In this document: positions 62,897 through 64,000 of the stretch, one piece after another
Numbering within the stretch: position 1 is the stretch's first letter
How the letters are laid out: each line of letters opens with the position of its first letter
Source: CAVTWD01 sp963738325
Lineage (GTDB): Bacteria > Actinomycetota > Acidimicrobiia > Acidimicrobiales > Ilumatobacteraceae
Direction of reading: 5' to 3'
DNA length: 64,000 bases
Assembly (NCBI GenBank): GCA_963738325.1
Contig: CAVTWD010000005.1
Span: forward strand, 4,970 to 68,969
The notes under the pieces: model-generated
Seen by the model: the letters and a program-made list of their open reading frames with translations, nothing else
Database searches by the model: none
What the model was told of the DNA's origin: nothing
Program-made: the position numbers and the translations under genes

Positions 62897-63271
62897 ATGA
62901 ACACCGTGACCGTGTCCGGATGGCTGGACGCCGATCCGGTCGATCGAGCACGTCGGCGACCTGGCGATCGTGCGAGCTCCGGCTGGCCGTCGAGCGGCCC
63001 GACCGGCGGCCCGAGCGGCGTCGTGAGCCGTGACCTGCTTCGGCGGGCTGGCCGTCCTGGCCGCCGAGCGGCTCGCGGTCGGCGACCTCGTCGGCGTGAC
63101 CGGCTGGCTGCGCACCCAGCCCGAGACCGGCAGCGACGGCAGCGCCCGTCAGCGGGTCGACGTGGTGGCCGAGCGCCTCGACTTCCTCGGCCATCCGACT
63201 GCCGGACGCCCGCGCCCGATGCGCACCTCGAGGCCGCCTACGACGACCGCTACGAGCTCGACGAGGCGTGA
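62897..63271 (+). CDS. ssb: Single-stranded DNA-binding protein of a conjugative element (frameshifts)
   Basis: About 124 residues. The ATG at 62897, with AAGGAG upstream, gives MNTVTVSGWLDADPV; after a shift near 62942, CELRLAVERPDRRPE; after a second near 63030, TCFGGLAVLAAERLAVGDLV with GVTGWLRTQPETGSDGSARQ and VDVVAERLDFLGHP. This is the OB-fold order of SSB. The C-terminus, AYDDRYELDEA, is acidic but lacks the DDxPF tip of housekeeping SSB. Such SSBs coat incoming DNA. The stop overlaps the next start. Confidence 0.75.
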   Translation: MNTVTVSGWLDADPVDRARRRPGDRASSGWPSSGPTGGPSGVVSRDLLRRAGRPGRRAARGRRPRRRDRLAAHPARDRQRRQRPSAGRRGGRAPRLPRPSDCRTPAPDAHLEAAYDDRYELDEA

Positions 63272-63587
63272 TGATGATCGTCTACTCCGACCGCACCGTC
63301 GTCACGCGCGACCGTCCTCGACTGGGCCGACGACGAGCCGACGAGGATGGCGTGGCTCGCCGACTGCCTCGCCCGCCACCTCACCGCCGACTGGGGCGAC
63401 CTCGACCCCGAGGATCGAGCCGCCAACGACCACGCCCTCCGCCGTGGCCAGGGCCGGGTCCTGTCCGCCTACCGAGCTCCCCGCCGAGCTCGCCGGCACC
63501 ACCACCGAGAGCCGGATCTGGGTGATCACCGACGACCTCGACGACCCCGACACCGCCACCACCATCCTCTGGCCCAGCGACTACTGA
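63271..63587 (+). CDS. Small plasmid/ICE protein of unknown function (frameshifts)
   Basis: About 105 residues: MMIVYSDRTVVTRATVLDWA, TADWGDLDPEDRAANDHALR, RGQGRVLSAYR and the end WVITDDLDDPDTATTILWPS followed by DY. Proteins with the DWGDLxxEDxxxND and RIWxITxxxDxxxTTILxPSxY pattern are common on conjugative plasmids and are sometimes misnamed restriction subunits; function unknown. Shifts lie near 63310 and 63475. The start overlaps the ssb stop, so both share repeat C as leader. A terminator follows. Confidence 0.6.
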
Positions 63588-63609
63588 CCACCAAGCCCAC
63601 CCCGACCAG

Positions 63610-63638
63610 GAGGCCCCTGCCCAACCGGCAGGGGCCTC
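63610..63638 (+). terminator. Strong terminator hairpin after the ssb operon
   Basis: GAGGCCCCTGC (63610-63620) pairs perfectly with GCAGGGGCCTC (63628-63638) across a seven-base loop, 22 bases past the last stop. No T-run. Confidence 0.75.
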
Positions 63639-63718
63639 GTCGCGTCCGGCCGCCGGCCGGCTCGAGGCCGCTCACTCCCGTCGTCGCCGCCGAGGGGCGG
63701 ATTTCTCTCACAGATTTT

Positions 63719-63731
63719 CACCCCAGGGGTG
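63719..63731. repeat. Palindrome in the gap before the relaxase gene, possible part of oriT
   Basis: CACCCC-A-GGGGTG at 63719-63731, preceded by an unusually AT-rich stretch (ATTTCTCTCACAGATTTTC). Origins of transfer usually lie beside the relaxase gene and contain inverted repeats near the nick site, so this gap (63639-63754) is the natural place to look. The nick site itself cannot be named. Confidence 0.3.
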
Positions 63732-63754
63732 TACGGGCTGTCCGTTGGGTGGCG

Positions 63755-64000
63755 ATGCTGTCGATCGCCAAGCTCCGCGTCGGTCAAGAGGCCTACCAGC
63801 TGTCCGGGGTCGCCCAGTCCCTCGACGCCTACTACACCGGCGCCGGCGAGGCCAGCGGCGTGTGGGTCGGCGGCGGCGCGAGCGGCTCGGCTCTGGACGG
63901 CGAGGTCGACCCGGATGATCTGCGCGCCGTGCTCGCCGGGCTCGGGCCGGGGTGGGGCGGGTCTGACGCCGAACGGGCAGCAGCCCCGTCCGCATCCTCG
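63755..64000 (+). CDS. MobF (TrwC-like) conjugative relaxase, N-terminal part cut by the right edge
   Basis: The ATG at 63755 begins MLSIAKLRVGQEAYQLSGVA, followed by QSLDAYYTGAGEASGVWVGG, GEVDPDDLRAVLAGLGPGWG. This is the typical start of TrwC-family relaxases, which nick oriT with N-terminal tyrosines and pilot the strand into the recipient; the catalytic histidines and the helicase domain would lie beyond the edge. It identifies 60.8-64 kb as part of a conjugative or mobilisable element. A small irregularity near residue 48 may be another indel. Confidence 0.75.
   Translation, partial: MLSIAKLRVGQEAYQLSGVAQSLDAYYTGAGEASGVWVGGGASGSALDGEVDPDDLRAVLAGLGPGWGGSDAERAAAPSASS

Overview
The window is a GC-rich stretch from an actinobacterium. 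The support is a WhiB-type Fe-S regulator, an F420-type LLM oxidoreductase, a PIG-L enzyme of the kind used in mycothiol metabolism, actinobacterial MobF relaxase and ArdC genes, frequent GTG starts and many ATGA/GTGA stop-start overlaps. The content is almost entirely accessory: metal and metalloid resistance, insertion sequences, a phage-defence island and the edge of a conjugative element. No rRNA, tRNA or CRISPR array was seen. Many genes are open only if one or more single-base shifts are allowed. Because this affects unrelated genes, including ones with well-conserved motifs on both sides of each break, I read most of it as consensus indels in the assembly rather than true decay, and I give such genes as one span.

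Layout. 1-2.8 kb: a cation-efflux gene running off the left edge, a small membrane protein and a fluoride-export operon (crcB-DUF190-crcB). 2.8-8.6 kb: a lipoprotein with a probable beta-propeller, two tandem MutS-like ATPases and an enolase. 8.8-14.8 kb: a first arsenic block (ArsB/NhaD-type permease, DUF2703, an MFS exporter, arsR-acr3-DUF2180, osmC). 14.9-18.7 kb: two abutting head-to-tail IS110 copies, then a 3' scrap of an MFS gene and an integrase remnant. 18.9-23.2 kb: a mercury-type block (MerR, MerF-like transporter, YnfA, a redoxin with an in-frame UGA at a redox position, a MerA/Lpd-like flavoprotein). 23.3-40.6 kb: a large arsenic and organoarsenical block: discoidin-like lipoprotein, methyltransferase plus tetraether-synthase-like radical SAM enzyme, arsR-arsC fusion, second arsC, TauD-type dioxygenase, MBL hydrolase, PIG-L enzyme, arsI with an ABC exporter, two SigZ-like ECF sigma factors, LLM oxidoreductase, arsR-arsM, and a flavin monooxygenase with an MFS exporter. 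40.7-42.1 kb: an IS256-family element.

42.3-59.9 kb on the minus strand is a type 3 BREX locus. It reads whiB - unknown 663-residue protein - small Cys protein - brxF - brxC (DUF6079) - pglX (adenine methylase) - brxHII (SNF2 helicase) - pglZ - a BrxA-like protein - an extra SF2 helicase, with most junctions overlapping by four bases, so it is probably one long operon controlled by the WhiB protein. A NYN-domain RNase gene follows upstream.

60.8-64.0 kb looks like the leading region of a conjugative element. ardC (anti-restriction), a helix-turn-helix protein, ssb and a plasmid-type small gene run toward a MobF (TrwC-like) relaxase cut by the right edge. Three near-identical hairpin-rich repeats of about 140 bp lie just upstream of ardC, the helix-turn-helix gene and ssb. 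They are the best candidate here for an undescribed system: single-stranded-DNA promoters or a shared structured leader that switches on the anti-restriction and SSB genes during DNA entry.

Three sites of the form ATCGA-N6-TCGAT link arsR-arsM with the flavin monooxygenase-MFS operon and suggest one ArsR regulon.
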